A stretch of DNA of 64,000 nucleotides from Temnothorax longispinosus (Eukaryota; Arthropoda; Insecta; Hymenoptera; Formicidae): contig NC_092363.1 of NCBI RefSeq assembly GCF_030848805.1, positions 8,060,001-8,124,000 of the forward strand, in the 5' to 3' direction. Position 1 is the stretch's first letter, and each line of letters opens with the position of its first letter. The notes under the pieces are model-generated. The model did no database searches. It saw nothing but the letters and a program-made list of their open reading frames with translations, and was not told the origin of the DNA. The position numbers and the translations under genes are program-made. Below, piece after piece: positions 39,001-53,075 of this stretch.

Positions 39001-42000
39001 ATACTTAGGTCCGCGAAGTACATCGTCCGACAACCTCTTCTCCGAAGAGCGCGCCACTCATTAAGGAGCAAAACTAAACGTCGGTATAATTTCCGACTCC
39101 GGTTACAAGCGCAGCAGCGAGGTCGTTACCGCCGCGAATTAGAGTCGCGTTACAAAGTCGACGTAGCAAACTCACTCGGCGAACGACGTCGTTGCGCGTT
39201 TCTCGAACGGAACATTGGCCGAAAACGATACCGAGCCGGGTACGTCGGGTCGGGAACGAAAGGACGTCTGTCCAGAGAGAGATAAGAGGACCCTCGTCTG
39301 TTCCTTCATATCGCAAGTCTATTTCTAGATCGGTTGGACAATAGCTTCTTTATCGCGACGAAAGTAATTCGACGAGAGTATTTCCTCCAGAGAAAAAATA
39401 TCAAAGGACATTCGCGTTTGGAAAATGTCAGTGTTCATTATGTTGTCTACGACCTAGGGATAAAAGCTGATGATATAGTATATTTACGATCGCGTTGGTG
39501 TCGCATCGCAAAATATCCAAGTGGACGCGCATCGTTTTTAAATTCGACACGAACACGAGCGATACACAATTACGGATTAAATTTTTACCTATCCTGCGCA
39601 TTCCATGTCTCTTCCGCAGCTAGAGAGATGGATCTGTCCGCTTAGCAGTTTATAAAGTTTGTAAAGTAACTTTATACGGTTTTTATACCAGCATCACCCC
39701 TCGAGAACCGAAACGGCCGCTGCCAAAGCGGATTCGCAAAACATGGATGCTCACGAGAACGAAATGCCTATATCGGTCAAAATGCAATTTCACGTGTGGA
39801 AAAAATCATATGACGGCAATTCTCCGTGAATTTTTACAACAGCCAGTCACTCGGTGCTGCACGGTTTTAATTTACACCTTAAATAGTTGTATTAAAAAGC
39901 GGATTGAATCGTGCCTGGTAGTCGCGATGCGCGTTAGTATTCAGCGACAATCGGTGCGCCCGTCGACTGCGCGCAGTACTTAGATTCCACTGCCGCGATG
40001 CCGCTCCCGCATAATACTGGATGTGAACGTCGAGACTAGAATACGCGGACTGAGATAGAAGAATAGAGAAAGAAAGAACGAGAACGTGGGGAAAAAAACG
40101 AATAATCGCGTAACAGTTAACATGGAGACTATGGAGAGGCGCGATACGCTTAGAGCCGCGACGGGCGGTTGCCGTTTTTCATTCGGATAGCAGGATACGC
40201 AAATAAAAGAAGTGGTGCGTGCCGCGGTTTCGTTATTCCACCTTCGGTATCAGTGGTGCACGCTCAAATAAGCTCGTACCCGTACTCGTAAAGGAAATTC
40301 TCCATTACGATTCGTCGAGTCTCGATGCTTGAGAGAACGTATCTCGAGCGAGAAATGTAATTATGCGAGTAGGCGAAACTGATTGTCGCGCGAAAGAAAC
40401 AAGTGAAAAAAGTCAGACGATGCGTCCGTTCGTCCAATATTCGACAAATTCTATCGTTCAACAGTTACATGCAATATTTATCTTTTCTGCTTTTGATCGA
40501 TTATCTTGATTCGCTATAAACAATAATGTTCCTTGTGGATAAAGTTCCGAAGGTGACTGACGTACGTGAACAAAATGAAAAAAGCCAAACCAGACCAAAC
40601 GTATTCTTGCGTCGTCGAATATTGGCATCGACAAATCGATCTGCCTCATGTTTACGCAATATTTATTTCTTCTATCTTCTTTAATCGATCATTTCAGTTA
40701 ACTGTAAGATACCTACATCGCGATTGGAATGTCAATTTTATTTTTCCAATATCCAATGACAGCGATGCAAAGACTTCTATATAAATGTACGTAATAATGT
40801 TCGATTTATCAAAATACTAAGCACTCATTGGAAAACTTTTATTTTCAATTATCGTTGTACAACAGAATCTATCGATCGACCTTCTTTTGGTCGACTGTAT
40901 ATTTGCCAATTTTTCGCATGTGCAAATTTCCAATAACTACGCTGCGATGTGTATACTTTTGATTCGAAAATCTGACCAGCGAGACAAAAAAAGAGTATAA
41001 ACAGAAAAACGAAAAAAAAAATGCGAAAAACCACTTTCGTTTGTTCGGCATGACACGAATTAGTATGCAGCTCGATGCGCCGACGAGGAAGAGAATTTTA
41101 GGTGACGATTTATAAAAAATCGACGCATTGGGTGCGCTATATCAAGTGTGAGACGCGACATACGATGATGACGACTCGTTAGCGTTCGATGTGCGAGACC
41201 ACGAGACGTAAAAAGATTTACTTAACCTTTCGCGTTTCCTCAAACATTATATCTTCGTCGCCGATATTGAAGACAAGAACTCTCATTACGTTTAGATCGT
41301 TTCGTTAAAACTGAACGTTAATTAATTCAAACAAACGTGGTGAAACATGATGAGAATCGTCATCTCTTACACGTATATTCACATCCGATTCATATCCGAT
41401 TTTGTTAAATCGTAAAATATATCGTAATTAAAAGTGGAATTATATATCGCATGAAGATCGAGATATATCTCAAGATTTCGTGAAATACCCTTCGATAGTT
41501 CGAACACGGTTAGTGCAACATAAAAGAGATAAAACGCGATAAAGATTTAGCGCGTTAATATCATACGTTCCTATAATGGACGGTTCATAATAACGGAATT
41601 AATGACGCATAATCGAGCAGTTATCGTTTAATGATATTCAGTTCCGTACAATATTCACATAATAATCATGCGCACACGCAGGTCATGGAAAACCGAATGC
41701 GGGCAGTCCCTCAGCCTAATTTCGACGATTAAATCAATGACCACGACGCCAAGCATTGATACACGCAATCTGCATTTTCCGCTCGCGCGTTACACACACA
41801 TCTCGCTCGGGCGGAATTCACCAGAATTTGACGAATTAAACGAACATTAAACATGCTATCTGGCATACGCGCACAACAAACCATCACCTTTGTCGACAAC
41901 GGACTTTCGATCGACACTATACTTCTCTCGTATGTAAATATGTACTTAAAAGCCCGTTTAGTTGTTTAGTTGGTCTCGACAATATGACGATTGCGACGTT

Positions 42001-42672
42001 ATCGCATTTATCACTATACATGCAGTATACACGATTCATTTTGTACGATATGCCTGTGTATGTATTCGTGCGTGCATGCGTGCGTGCGGGCGTGTATGCG
42101 TGTATGCAAGTGTATACAATCTTGATCACTACGGTGACGATGAATATTAAAAGTCAAGGGAAGTAACGTCGGGATTTAGTGTGTAACGTTAGGCGTCATA
42201 AATAAACTCTACCGAGCGCGACGAAGAGGCAACACATCGTGATGTGCTGCACCGTAATTACATTACGTACAATGTGAAACACCGCAGGTAATTCAGTAAA
42301 TCGAGCGGCAATGTGACTTAAATGCAAATGTTACCGACGTCATGCGCACGTGTCACCGTAAGATAACATATTGTTGTTGTAACAATTGCATCAAGTCGAT
42401 ACCAGAGGAAGACGAAAAATTCCTCACTTTAAACCAACGGAACTCGACAGTGAATTTGTATGCATGCGAGGTAATTTTCGCCTTGTGTGCCCATGACTAA
42501 ATCAGCGGCAGATCTAGGAGATTCTCAACAACCCGGCCATCGAGATAAAAGATTTCCAGAACTTCATTATATAATTAACATTTTTTTTAATACAATCTTG
42601 ACCAGGCCAAGATGATGCATGAATTAGACAGCAAAAGTATTGAAAAAATAAATAAATTTCCATTGAAACCTC

Positions 42673-42736
42673 GGAAAGAGAGAGAAAGAGAAAGAGAGAA
42701 AGAGAAAGAGAGAGAGGAAGAGGGAGAGAAAAAGAA
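42673..42736. repeat. AG-rich microsatellite tract
   Basis: Irregular (AG)n/(AAAG)n purine tract. Open frames rich in Arg-Glu or Phe-Ser-Leu through it are artefacts. Confidence 0.85.
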
Positions 42737-43098
42737 ACTCTGTATCTGCCAGTGGATGAAAGAGTGTGCCTGTGCTAATTACATTCGTAAATCTCGTACG
42801 AAATCGCCGCATGACATGGCCACCAAAGATGGCTGCGTGCCAGATCGGATAGCTTTAACGTAATCTTAAAATATTCCATGTTTCCATGTGTGCGCGAATG
42901 TACGTACGTATGTATGAGCAGAACCGAGCGCGTGATCACTTTTCCGATATTCGATTTGCCGCTGCATACCCGCGAACGCTCTCATTAACCTTTAGCAGGC
43001 CAGACGTGAATAAGAGTGAGTTGTTTTTTAATGATCTACAACGGTGTTGCCGCGTGATAATTATGACGCTCGCTTTCTCTCTTTTATTTTATAATTTA

Positions 43099-43100
<2 letters not shown>

Positions 43101-43131
<31 letters not shown>

Positions 43132-43146
43132 TCTCTCTTCTCTCTT
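43101..43146. repeat. (TC)n microsatellite
   Basis: About 20 TC units with two interruptions. Confidence 0.9.
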
Positions 43147-44219
43147 TCATACTTTTTCTATATTTCCGTGCGCGTTTGCTCATGGAAATCGCACGCGGAT
43201 AAACTGCGCGAAATATCAAACCGCGTCGAAAAATTTCTGATTGCATGAATGCGCGGGACGCCTCTGCAATACTTGAGGATTCGCTTCCTTCAAATGACCA
43301 CTTCCGATACAATCGTCAACGGTGTCGATATTGAATCGACTTTTGTTAGCATTTATGTCAACGTGATTTCGAGACATATGCGATCGAAGAGCGAAAGTCG
43401 GATATTAACTAGATACTATTTTGATAAACTAATATCCTGAATTACGGCAAAAAAATATTTCAAATTTGTCGTTTAAGAGATATCAAGTTATTAATGTAAA
43501 TTTTAGACAATTCGAGATAATAAATTACTAAACGATATTTCTGAAACAATGAAATTTGTTGTGCTTTTCACTGTAATTCAGAAAATCAGCATTTTTAGCA
43601 TTTAATTGATATTTGACTTGGGCTCTTCAGATAAATCTAGATGAAAGAATTATGTGGATCTTCTTACAGAGAGAAAGGAACCAACCGACAATCCCTATCG
43701 GATTAACAATAAAAAAACCACTGTCGACTGATTCCTTCCTAAATAATGCGCGTCATATGTTCGCGCAACACAATATTCTGATACGCTATCGTTGAAGGTA
43801 TCAACAATCACACACATGCGAAACTAGAATAATTCACAAAACTCCACATATTGTAAATATGTCAATATCCCGAGAAGACAAGATCTTCCGGCCAGGATGC
43901 CGGCGTCCAAGCGTGATCAATCCGGTCTGACCGAGAGAAGCTTCGTCTGGACTTATCCGATCTCTCTCTCGCGGAAAGGAGACAGGATCGAAATTATAGC
44001 TGTGAATATGTAAGTAAGCGGGAAAACGTGACGTATAAAAGCGCGATTTATCTCGCATTGGGGGAAACCGATCGGAAAGATGGCGAGAAAAAGCGGAGAA
44101 ACTTTAAGGCTCTCTCTTTCGTAAATCAGCTTTCAGAGATAGAGGACAAAAAAGAAAGAGGGAGCGAGAGAGAGAATAAATTTAGAATGCGTTACATGTA
44201 AAAAAAGAAAAGGGGCTGC

Positions 44220-44566
44220 CACCGTGCGAATCACAGAAGGCCGTGGAGAAAAAGGGATGGGAATGGAGGGAAATAAAGATAGTCAGGTTGAATCAAAGCG
44301 AACTCGCGAATATGAGAAGGCGCGCGAATGGAACTGCTCGTGGAAGTTTCGAAAAAACTTTGCCTTCCATTCGCGACCCCAACCACGCGGAAATTCTCGT
44401 CAAAGTCGAACCTCTCCCTCGGCGAGCCCCCGGTGCGAGAGGGATAATATCGGAAGAACGTCGAGCTATCGGACTGATATGGGCGTCGCGCGTCGTCGCG
44501 CGATCAGTAGCGCAAAGAAATGCGGTGCGATTCGATTTGTGATCTAATCTGATGCAACGGCGGCAG
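44220..44566 (+). other. Possible untranslated or first exon ending at a strong splice donor
   Basis: A CpG-rich segment ends in CGGCAG|GTAAGTATGG, a near-ideal 5' splice site with exon end at 44566. Two overlapping plus-strand frames (44224-44547, 44243-44542) stop before it and resemble nothing known. If it is an exon, it would be a 5' UTR exon or carry a late ATG at 44552. No matching acceptor exon is recognised downstream in the window. Confidence 0.18.
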
Positions 44567-47500
44567 GTAAGTATGGCGAGAGAAGGAGAAAAAGAATCTG
44601 TCGACGAATAGTTGGTTACGCGGATTTGAATTTTAGATGGGATCGCAGAGCTCCGTTGTATCCGTTAATTGTGAAGAATAACGGTCGGATCGCGAATATA
44701 TATATATGAAATTAGTAATGGACTCTCGAACGATGAACGGTTCCGATAAAGTGCACGCGATAATGAAAATGACGTACAGTTTTGATAAAAATTCTGACGT
44801 CCGCCACGCACGAAATGGTGGGCGTAAAATACTTTTTGAAAATAGATATTGGAAACTGATTTGATTTTCATTGTATATAAAGTCTGCCTTGTTAATAATT
44901 AATCGTTGAAATTTTAACATTTGCTATATTTAAATTTTATTTTATAGATTTAAAAGATAATTTCTATGATATTTTAAAGATATTTGTTCTGCTTAAAACT
45001 AAATTAATATTTAATAATTAATACAATAGCGCATAATTTTATACAAGAATATTTTAACATTAAATTAATAGCTTTTAATATAACGAGAAATAATTTAACT
45101 GTAAATTATAAAAGATAATTTATATAATTCAATTCCTACTCATATCAGATATAGAAAGAGGATAGTAAATGCGAATACTGAAAGTCAATCAAGAATTATG
45201 GATCAGCAATTTTATATTTCCAGTAAATTCCGAAATAGATCAAGCACAGATCGGATCGAGCACCGCATATCGGAACACTGCCAGTTCCGCGTGTTGGACG
45301 TTACTAATAAGTGGCCGTGTAAATATTATATCGAACTACTTCGATCACACTCTCCACTCGTGCGAGAGTAGCTAATTAAATTAAATAAGACAAGAGTGAT
45401 AAAATGTGTCGCGACAATGATGTTTAATGAAAAAAAAAACGGTGCCGTTTACACCCACGCGTACATACACACGCATATACTCACACACGCATACGCAGAC
45501 AACAGACAGACAACACGCAGAACGTATTCGCTCGAACGCGCGGACGTAAATCCCTGTATTAACGTGGGATACGAGAAAACTATAAAAGAGATCATCCTCG
45601 CATTCATCGATCGGACTTATGTTTCCTCGAACACGTCGCGTTGTACGCGGCGGTGTAATAAGTTTCTATCCGTTTTACATTCCTAACTCGTTGTGTTGCG
45701 TTCACATCGTACCATTTATAGATAGGCTAATATACCTAATAAGTGTTTCGTCTAGCCTACGATGTATATTGTATCTATAATCAGAAATAAATTATCGACA
45801 GTAAATCGCTCTGGTGTTGCAACGACATCGCAGCAAATTTATCTCCCTACACAATGTAAGTACTCATCATTTTTGGCACATTGATATTAAAAAACCATAC
45901 TCGATGATTCCTACAGTATAGAGAATTAGTTTCCTATCGTAAATGCAAGAGAAGGTAAAAATTGATTTTTTTATCAACGAAAGATTTGATATTTTCTTAC
46001 AATTTATCGTCATCGATGGTTTATTAAAACACAAATTTCATAGCCGATCGAAAATAAATAAAAAATAATGCGGAGAACAAAAAAAAGATTTCATGTATTT
46101 ATAAATGTATTAGATTCCAGATTCGATTTTTTTTATTTCTAATTGACGTTGATTGATTTAATTTCGAAGCACGCATATATGTATGTAGTGAAATATCGAG
46201 AGTTTAGGATTGTAATTCGTAAATAATTGAACGTTTAGTCAAACAATGATCATACAATATGGATCACTCAATCTCTGCGAAAGAATGGCCAGGCACAGTG
46301 AGTAACGTCAAACTCGAGGAATAATCAAGCGTCGATAATTATAGTGTAATTAAAATCAACGATATGAGGTCCTGACCACCACTAACCCATCGTCGGCACA
46401 TACTCGAGGATCTCGCGCGAGAGGGAGAACGACGCCGATGAAGGATAAACGTTAGACACGCAAGACACGAATTTGCATGGACGATGCATTATCTCTACAC
46501 GTGTAATATGACATCCCCATCGCACGATTACCACGAAGGGAAAGCTCGCTCGCAATTAGACCACCTGCGGTTTGGCCTAAGCTGATCTCAGACGATTACC
46601 TATTCCCCTCTGCTCTGTCGAGTCCCGCTAAACCTTTCAATTTATTCCGGGACCACTAATTTGTTGTAGTCGCACATGTGTATAGCGTGCAATCGCATGT
46701 TCGTGTTGCAACGCGCTACCAACGCCGTGTTGCGAAAACTTGGCCGTTTAAAATAAGTAAAAGATTCAGGCTGAGGCGTTCCGCCTTATATATTCAAAAT
46801 CTCAAGTGATATTTTCGAAATTTTGCATCAAAATATTTTTGCGCTTATTCTCGTTATTCTGAGTGAGCTGCTAATATCTTTGAATACTTTCATGTTCCTC
46901 GTAAAGATTCTTTCTTTTTTATAATCTGACGATACTCACACATAAAGGTAATGAGACATCAAAGTCGAGATTTTTTTAACATCTATATAAAAATATATTT
47001 CTCGTGAGAACGAAGAGCTGAAAAATGTTACGTGTTAAAATTTCGTATCCCGGATTTGACTGCAAAGACGAAAGCCATTAAAATAAATGATCGTACTTCG
47101 CCAGATGTCGCGACACCGAAATATGTCTCTTTGAGACAAGCGCGATTCCACATTCAGACAGCATCTCGCTATGAAAAGTAGCAATGAAGATGCATTGCGA
47201 CAAACTTGCAGGAATGTGGCGCGCGTGCGGCATATACAAATGTCGCGACCAACGCCCCGCTCGAAAACTCTGGGCGATTATTCTATGAGCTTGCTCATAT
47301 CACGACTTGCATAAAATCCGCGATGTCAAATCTTGGCGGGAGAGGCGATTTAATCGATATACGCCCTTTCTTTTAAAAAAAATATAAAAATACCAATCAT
47401 TACGTGACAGGCGAATAAAACTGAAGAATAATATATTTCGTGATTTAGGTTTCAGAGCTGTTAATGGATGACAAAATCCTCTTTGACTTATTCTAAGTAG

Positions 47501-48499
47501 ATTTTAATTAAACTGGATTTTAATTTACAGTTAAGTTACTGGGTTATTTAATATCGGATACTGAAAAATTGAGAAAGAAGATGCTATGCAATCAGAATTT
47601 TCTTTAGAAAAAAAATCGGTTTCAAGTTAATGAAAGAATCTTATAACGTGGAATAATTATGGCGCATAATCATGGATTACAGATTCATCAACAAGAAAAT
47701 TATGCAATCTGTTTCAGCGAAGAATATATAATGAAAGCAAGCAAATAAACAAGCGGATTTAATAAACAGATAAATTTAGAAATTGTCTTATACAATACAA
47801 GAGAAACGAGGCAATGTCAATTACCGAAATGATTTTATAAGAACTTTGAGAATACTACAGTATATATTAATTTAAATCCGTTACTAATATAAATTATAAT
47901 TTATTTAATACTTTTCATAAAGAAATTTTTCACAAAAAAAATATATATAACGTAAAATTGGTAAGGATTTTCAATCTCAAAACTTTTTTTAGACAATGCA
48001 CACAAAAACTTTCCATTTAAATTCACTTCTTCATCAATTCTTCACGTCGTCGGTAAAAATATAAAAATCGAACACGTACAAATGTACAATATAACAACAG
48101 AAAGAAAATAAAATATAGCTGCTACCTTGCAGCCTTTGATCTTTCGTTGTCCTATATAAGAAAGAAAAGACATACGTCAATGATGTCAAATGACTGTATC
48201 ACACAAATCAGGTCGAAAACGGAGCTCATTATACGTCAGACAACACATAATTTGTTATGTATCGCGGAAAACGAAATCGCAAGTAGACGGGGGCACTCTG
48301 CGTGTGCTACCGTTTATTCAGGTATCGGTAGGTGGACGGATAAGGGGTGAGCCTGGCGCAGCGCGCGCTTTCTGTGGTATTGATTACAGCCTCCTATCCA
48401 GGTGCACAAGCAGGGTCAAATCTGCCCCTCTCTCCACCACCGTCACCTCCTCCTCCTCATCCACCCCTTCTGCCGGCAGCTCTTCGTCCCTTTTCCTGA

Positions 48500-48720
48500 T
48501 CTCCCTTTCTCCACTCCCTCTCATACCTAACCCTCTCTCGCTCTATCTTTCTCTCCCTTTCTCTCCAGCGACCTGACCTCTCCTTCGCTATACCAACTTC
48601 TATCTCATTTCCACTCTCTCCCTGAATCTCTCCTGCTCGCTCGTTCTCTCGCTGCTCTCTCTCTTTCTCCCTCTCTCTCTTTCTCTCTTCCTTCATCGCT
48701 CTCGCTTCGGTCCCTCGTTC
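48500..48720. repeat. Long polypyrimidine tract
   Basis: About 220 bases of mostly C and T on the plus strand, with CTCTCT and TTTCTC units, broken by short mixed sequence. It yields an Arg-Glu-rich minus-strand open frame (48457-48834) that is not a gene. Confidence 0.85.
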
Positions 48721-49791
48721 TGGCACGCTGCCCCATCTGCACGCGTATCGAGTGCAAAGAGAAAGAGAAAAATATGTACATCGACACGCGGCTCTACAGT
48801 TGCTCTCGCATTGGACGGATTTAGATGCATTCATTCGTATGTAATCGCAAATAAGTCCCAGAGCATGTGTTTTACACGCGGCTTGTCACCGGGATAGAAA
48901 CTGTAACGAGCGAACGTAGGAATATCCACTGCGTGAACTTTCGCGCGCACTTATCAGACGGAAGAGGGAATACGTGATAGACTAAAATAATATCGTCAAA
49001 GAACGTTTAATTTTCACAATCCGATTAGATAGTGTAAATACTGCAAGTACACTTCAGCCATCAGGCGGATTATTCCAAGTTTATTATTATTTTACCAACC
49101 TTTCGCCGTCTTTTCACATTGGCGTATATATTTTTGGCTCACAAGATTGAGGAAGAAACAATGCGGGGCGAAGAACCATAATTCCCGACGACCCGGCTGT
49201 TTATCTCTCGGCTGGCGCAGATACGTTCGCGTTCATTTGTACATATCGTACATACATCCCTCTTCGACCCTTCGATATAGAATCGATCTTGAAGCCTAGA
49301 CCGTCGTCGGTCGATTCATTCTCATTATGTCGTCGGTATCGGCTGAATTTTAGCGGCATCGATCGTAACCATGCAGTGCCAGCCAAGCAAGCCGAGCCAA
49401 CCAACCAAGCGATCGAGCAAGCTGCCATCCAACCTCGAGAGAGTGCATCGAGCCATCCCCAGCGCGGACTATCGCACCAGCAACAACAATCTCTCGCCTG
49501 CTGAGCTGCTGAAGAAAGGTCCGGAGTTTTCCCCGGGAATTCCCGCGACTCGCTCGCTACCCTCACCGTAATTAGATCGCGCCTGCCTTTTTCTCAACGG
49601 AGGCAAAAGAAAAGAGTCCTCTTCCCCGGACTCGTTACGACCTAACTCACGAAGAGCGAGTAGGCTATACACGTTACGACGACGATCTATATCGGTCGAT
49701 TTTTCACTCGTTAGAGCGCTCTTGCTTTCTAACTTGTCGTCGGTGCCTCGTAATACGTTTATGTTAATGCGGAAGTCCGTTCCCTCCCCCC

Positions 49792-49832
49792 CTCTCTCTC
49801 TCTCTCTCTCTCTTTCTCTCTGTCTCTCTCTC
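49792..49832. repeat. (CT)n microsatellite
   Basis: CT repeat with a TTT and a TGT interruption. Confidence 0.9.
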
Positions 49833-51373
49833 GCAAATGGTGCTGTTGCGGCGCGGGACGACGAATGGAAATCGAAGGGCGGACCTCGAGGTATAGCGCC
49901 GGTATATTTACCGGGCAAATGCAATGCGCATTTCGGTGAATTATCGACGTGGACTGTGCTCTCGGCTAATCCTGGGGAAGCACGCTGCATATAGCAGCTC
50001 TTCATAGAATTCACGCACGTCTTTCAAACAGAATCTTTGATACATTGTTACAAATTAAAAACTGGATATTCTGCGCACAAAGTGCCCTAAGTAAAATCTG
50101 ACGCCTCGATTTTTGTCAATTAAATAATAATTAAAAAAAGAAGGGCTTCGCGGAGAGGAACGGACATACGACAATGAATTTTTTGACGCGAAATTGCGCG
50201 TCGCAGAGCCGTTATTGCGCAATGAGAATGCATGTCGTGCTTAATTAATGTATGAGCCGACACTGCAGTATAGTGGCTGTAAACAGATGTACTCGATCGG
50301 CGCGGCGCGCGCGGTCTAGGCCTGAAAAATACGATCGCGCGCACTCGCCACGGCTGCTTACGGATCGATATTACCAGCTGGCGTGCCGTTATTAAGAACT
50401 GACATTACCGGTCGCAATTTACCGTGGCCAACCTCGAATGACTCCCAAACCAGCGCTTGTATAATGCGGGAGCCCACGTAACGAATATATTTCCGCAGTT
50501 CGCGACGTGACGAATTATATTTGGCGAATAGAAATTGTTACGATTCTCTGGGGATCTCGGCAAGTGTATGGGCGCATGTTCTCTCCGCGCATTTAACATC
50601 AAATGTGCTTGTTTGATTCTCGTTTCGCAGTTAATTTTAATGAGATCTTCGCCGACAAGTAAAATAGCAAGCCGAGAGCGACATTTTATCTCTAACTATT
50701 ATACAGCATATACAATAAGAATTATATTATATTGGATATATACGTAGATGTAACATGTAACTATGAAATAACATGATAAAGGTAGTGATCTTCAGTGTTG
50801 ATTTTTACTATTGAATTTCGCGTTATCTCTTTGTTGAAATATCGAGAACATTTCGATCTCATCAGAGGATTTCAATAGGCTTTATTAGTTAGTTTGTTAT
50901 CATTCGGCTCAAAGTTATTAATGGCTATCGCAAAATGCTTGTATATACATATGTTAAGGGAACTAACTGGATTGGACTTTTCTTCGTTGGTAATGTGAGA
51001 AAATCGAAGAGAATTTGATCGCTCTGAATCTTTAAATCTTATTTTTGTTACTTTGATTAATTTTTATTAAATATATTCAAAATTGATAGACACAGAATTT
51101 AATAGGAATATAAAATCATATGATTGAGAATTCGTCGTTGCTAAAAGAATATGGATGCGTCGAATCTTGCGAATGATAAAAATAAGTCTCTCACCAATAG
51201 TAGTAATAAATCCAAGCAAAAACTTATATAAAATGCGTAATGTGATATTTTGTATAGCCATTACTAAAATAAAAATGGAATAATTATGTCAAACCGTAGA
51301 GAGTGATTGATAACAATAAGAAAATGGTTATATATATAATTAAAACTTCAATTTTAGGTAATCATTCAGTTCA

Positions 51374-51399
51374 TATTCCGTCATACAAATGACGGAATA
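51374..51399. repeat. Small perfect hairpin
   Basis: TATTCCGTCAT and ATGACGGAATA, 11-bp perfect arms around a 4-base ACAA loop, in AT-rich DNA. No associated gene seen. Confidence 0.85.
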
Positions 51400-53014
51400 A
51401 TTGAAACAAATTTATCGCATTTAATAATTAAACTAATTAATTAATTAAATACTGCAAGATAAGGAAAAGATAGAAACGTTCCATTAGTTACATTTCTCGA
51501 GTCGTAAATCCGCGATAAAGGAGCGATGTATGTGACTAAAACAAATTAAATAGCGGCAAATAAAACGTTGCATCTTCTTTTTTACACGATCGAAACAGCC
51601 GATACAAGTAGACGTTGCACGTTGGGCAAACTATTTTTATTGAACTTCGCGGCGCACGGGCGTTTCGAATGGGCTTTTAATCGCTTGGCGGAGTGTGTGG
51701 GGAACGTATAATTAATTTTCAGAAGTTCCATCACGAAGTTTTGGCTCACGTTTCTAATTAAACCGAAGCCGAACGAAAGTATTTGAATTAGTTTTCTAAA
51801 AAGCCATTTTTTTTACAGTAACCGCACGCGTCCGAAAGTCGCCACTCTCGCGTGAAAATATCACGAGATATTTTGCACATAATGAGATAATATTACGCTA
51901 TGGCTTCGCCAATAATTCACGTTATAGAACAATAATGAATCGTGTACTTTGATAACGCGACGTCCGAAACATGCATAAAAAACCTTGCAACACTGTTGTA
52001 ATCTTATAATCGAAGCAAAATACCACATGATCTGTTAATAATTTTACATAATTTAGAATCTTACGTATATATCTTACTCATACATTGTATGTTTGTTTAC
52101 AAGTTCAATGTATGCTTTTTGTCGAAATAATTTATATATGAATTTGTACACATGCATCGTACGTGACGCATAAAGAAGTTTCTCCATTTGAGATCTATTT
52201 TCGTAAATTCTCTTTAAATCCAATAATCAACATTTTATTTGCCACCTTGCATATAGGTAAAGAATTAGTAGCATATTTTAATGAGATACTTATCATTATT
52301 GGAAAAAGAGATCTTGTACGTTTTAAATTATATATCCGGTTCAAGAAGAAAGTTTTTTAGTTCGCTACTCTTTCGAAACAGATTCTCGATATTCATCACT
52401 AATTATTGTATCTTACTCTGCATCAGATCAGTTTCCTTTCTCTAATTATTTCAATTCTGAATAAATTATATCGTTATCTTATGTAATTAGACCTGAAAGT
52501 ATATATGAGACTGCAACGAAAATAATTCATTAGGATTAAAATCTACGGTAAAAGAAAGGATAAGAAAGTTATCTCGTGATAGTATAAGGATTAATATCTT
52601 CCTTTGCCCAACTACAGAACAGGTTGGATTTGCCAGAGTTAAATTCAAGCACACACTGAAGAGAATCAATAACGCACCAGGTTCAAATAACGGTTGTCTA
52701 ACCCCGGTTGTCTAAAAGACCCAGAGAGATTTATACATAGGCAGGGGGTTTTCGGCCTACATCGAGCGAGTTTCACGATCCACGGGTACACCAGTATTTT
52801 AAAAGCGCGGAAAAAGCCGAACGTGTGCCACAAACAATCGATAAAAATATTTATACTCCGAAACGGTTACAAGTCTCGGGAGTCCTATTTCTCGCATTAC
52901 GAAAATCCCCCTTGGAATATAAGACGCGGTCGTGCGTCATAAAAGGAAACGTGACGTGTACTCGAATGCCGTTAATGACGCATAGCATTCGCGAAAATCA
53001 CGTCTCGAGACCAT

Positions 53015-53075
53015 GCGGCCGCGAGCAGAAAAGATCTAATAAACGGACCATTAATCTTACTTAAGCGGCCGCGAG
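53015..53075. repeat. Direct repeat containing two NotI-type sites
   Basis: gcggccgcgag occurs at 53015-53025 and again at 53065-53075, an offset of exactly 50 bp. Confidence 0.85.

Larger units (their letters stand above)
34431..44219. other. Intergenic or long 3' region without recognisable gene
   Basis: No supported coding exon. A GC-rich patch at about 34.6-35.3 kb carries overlapping open frames on both strands (for example 34595-35053 minus and 34657-35097 plus), neither with a recognisable domain. The stretch also contains the hairpin at 35968-36009, a short repeated cctcggccc unit near 37203-37240, GTGCGTGC-type repeats near 42068-42110 and microsatellites listed separately. Confidence 0.5.

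Noticed and set aside
46259..46320. Short ATG frame followed by a GTGAGT donor-like site
   Set aside because: Only about a dozen codons to the putative donor, no homology, and no partner exon.
48457..48834. Arg-Glu-rich minus-strand open frame resembling a coiled coil
   Set aside because: It is the translation of a polypyrimidine tract; similar frames accompany every (CT)n/(GA)n tract in the window.
49469..50014. Longest open frame of the window (181 codons, minus strand)
   Set aside because: It runs through a (CT)n microsatellite and a GC-rich patch; the translation has an RERERE run and no recognisable domain, and overlapping frames are open on the other strand as well.
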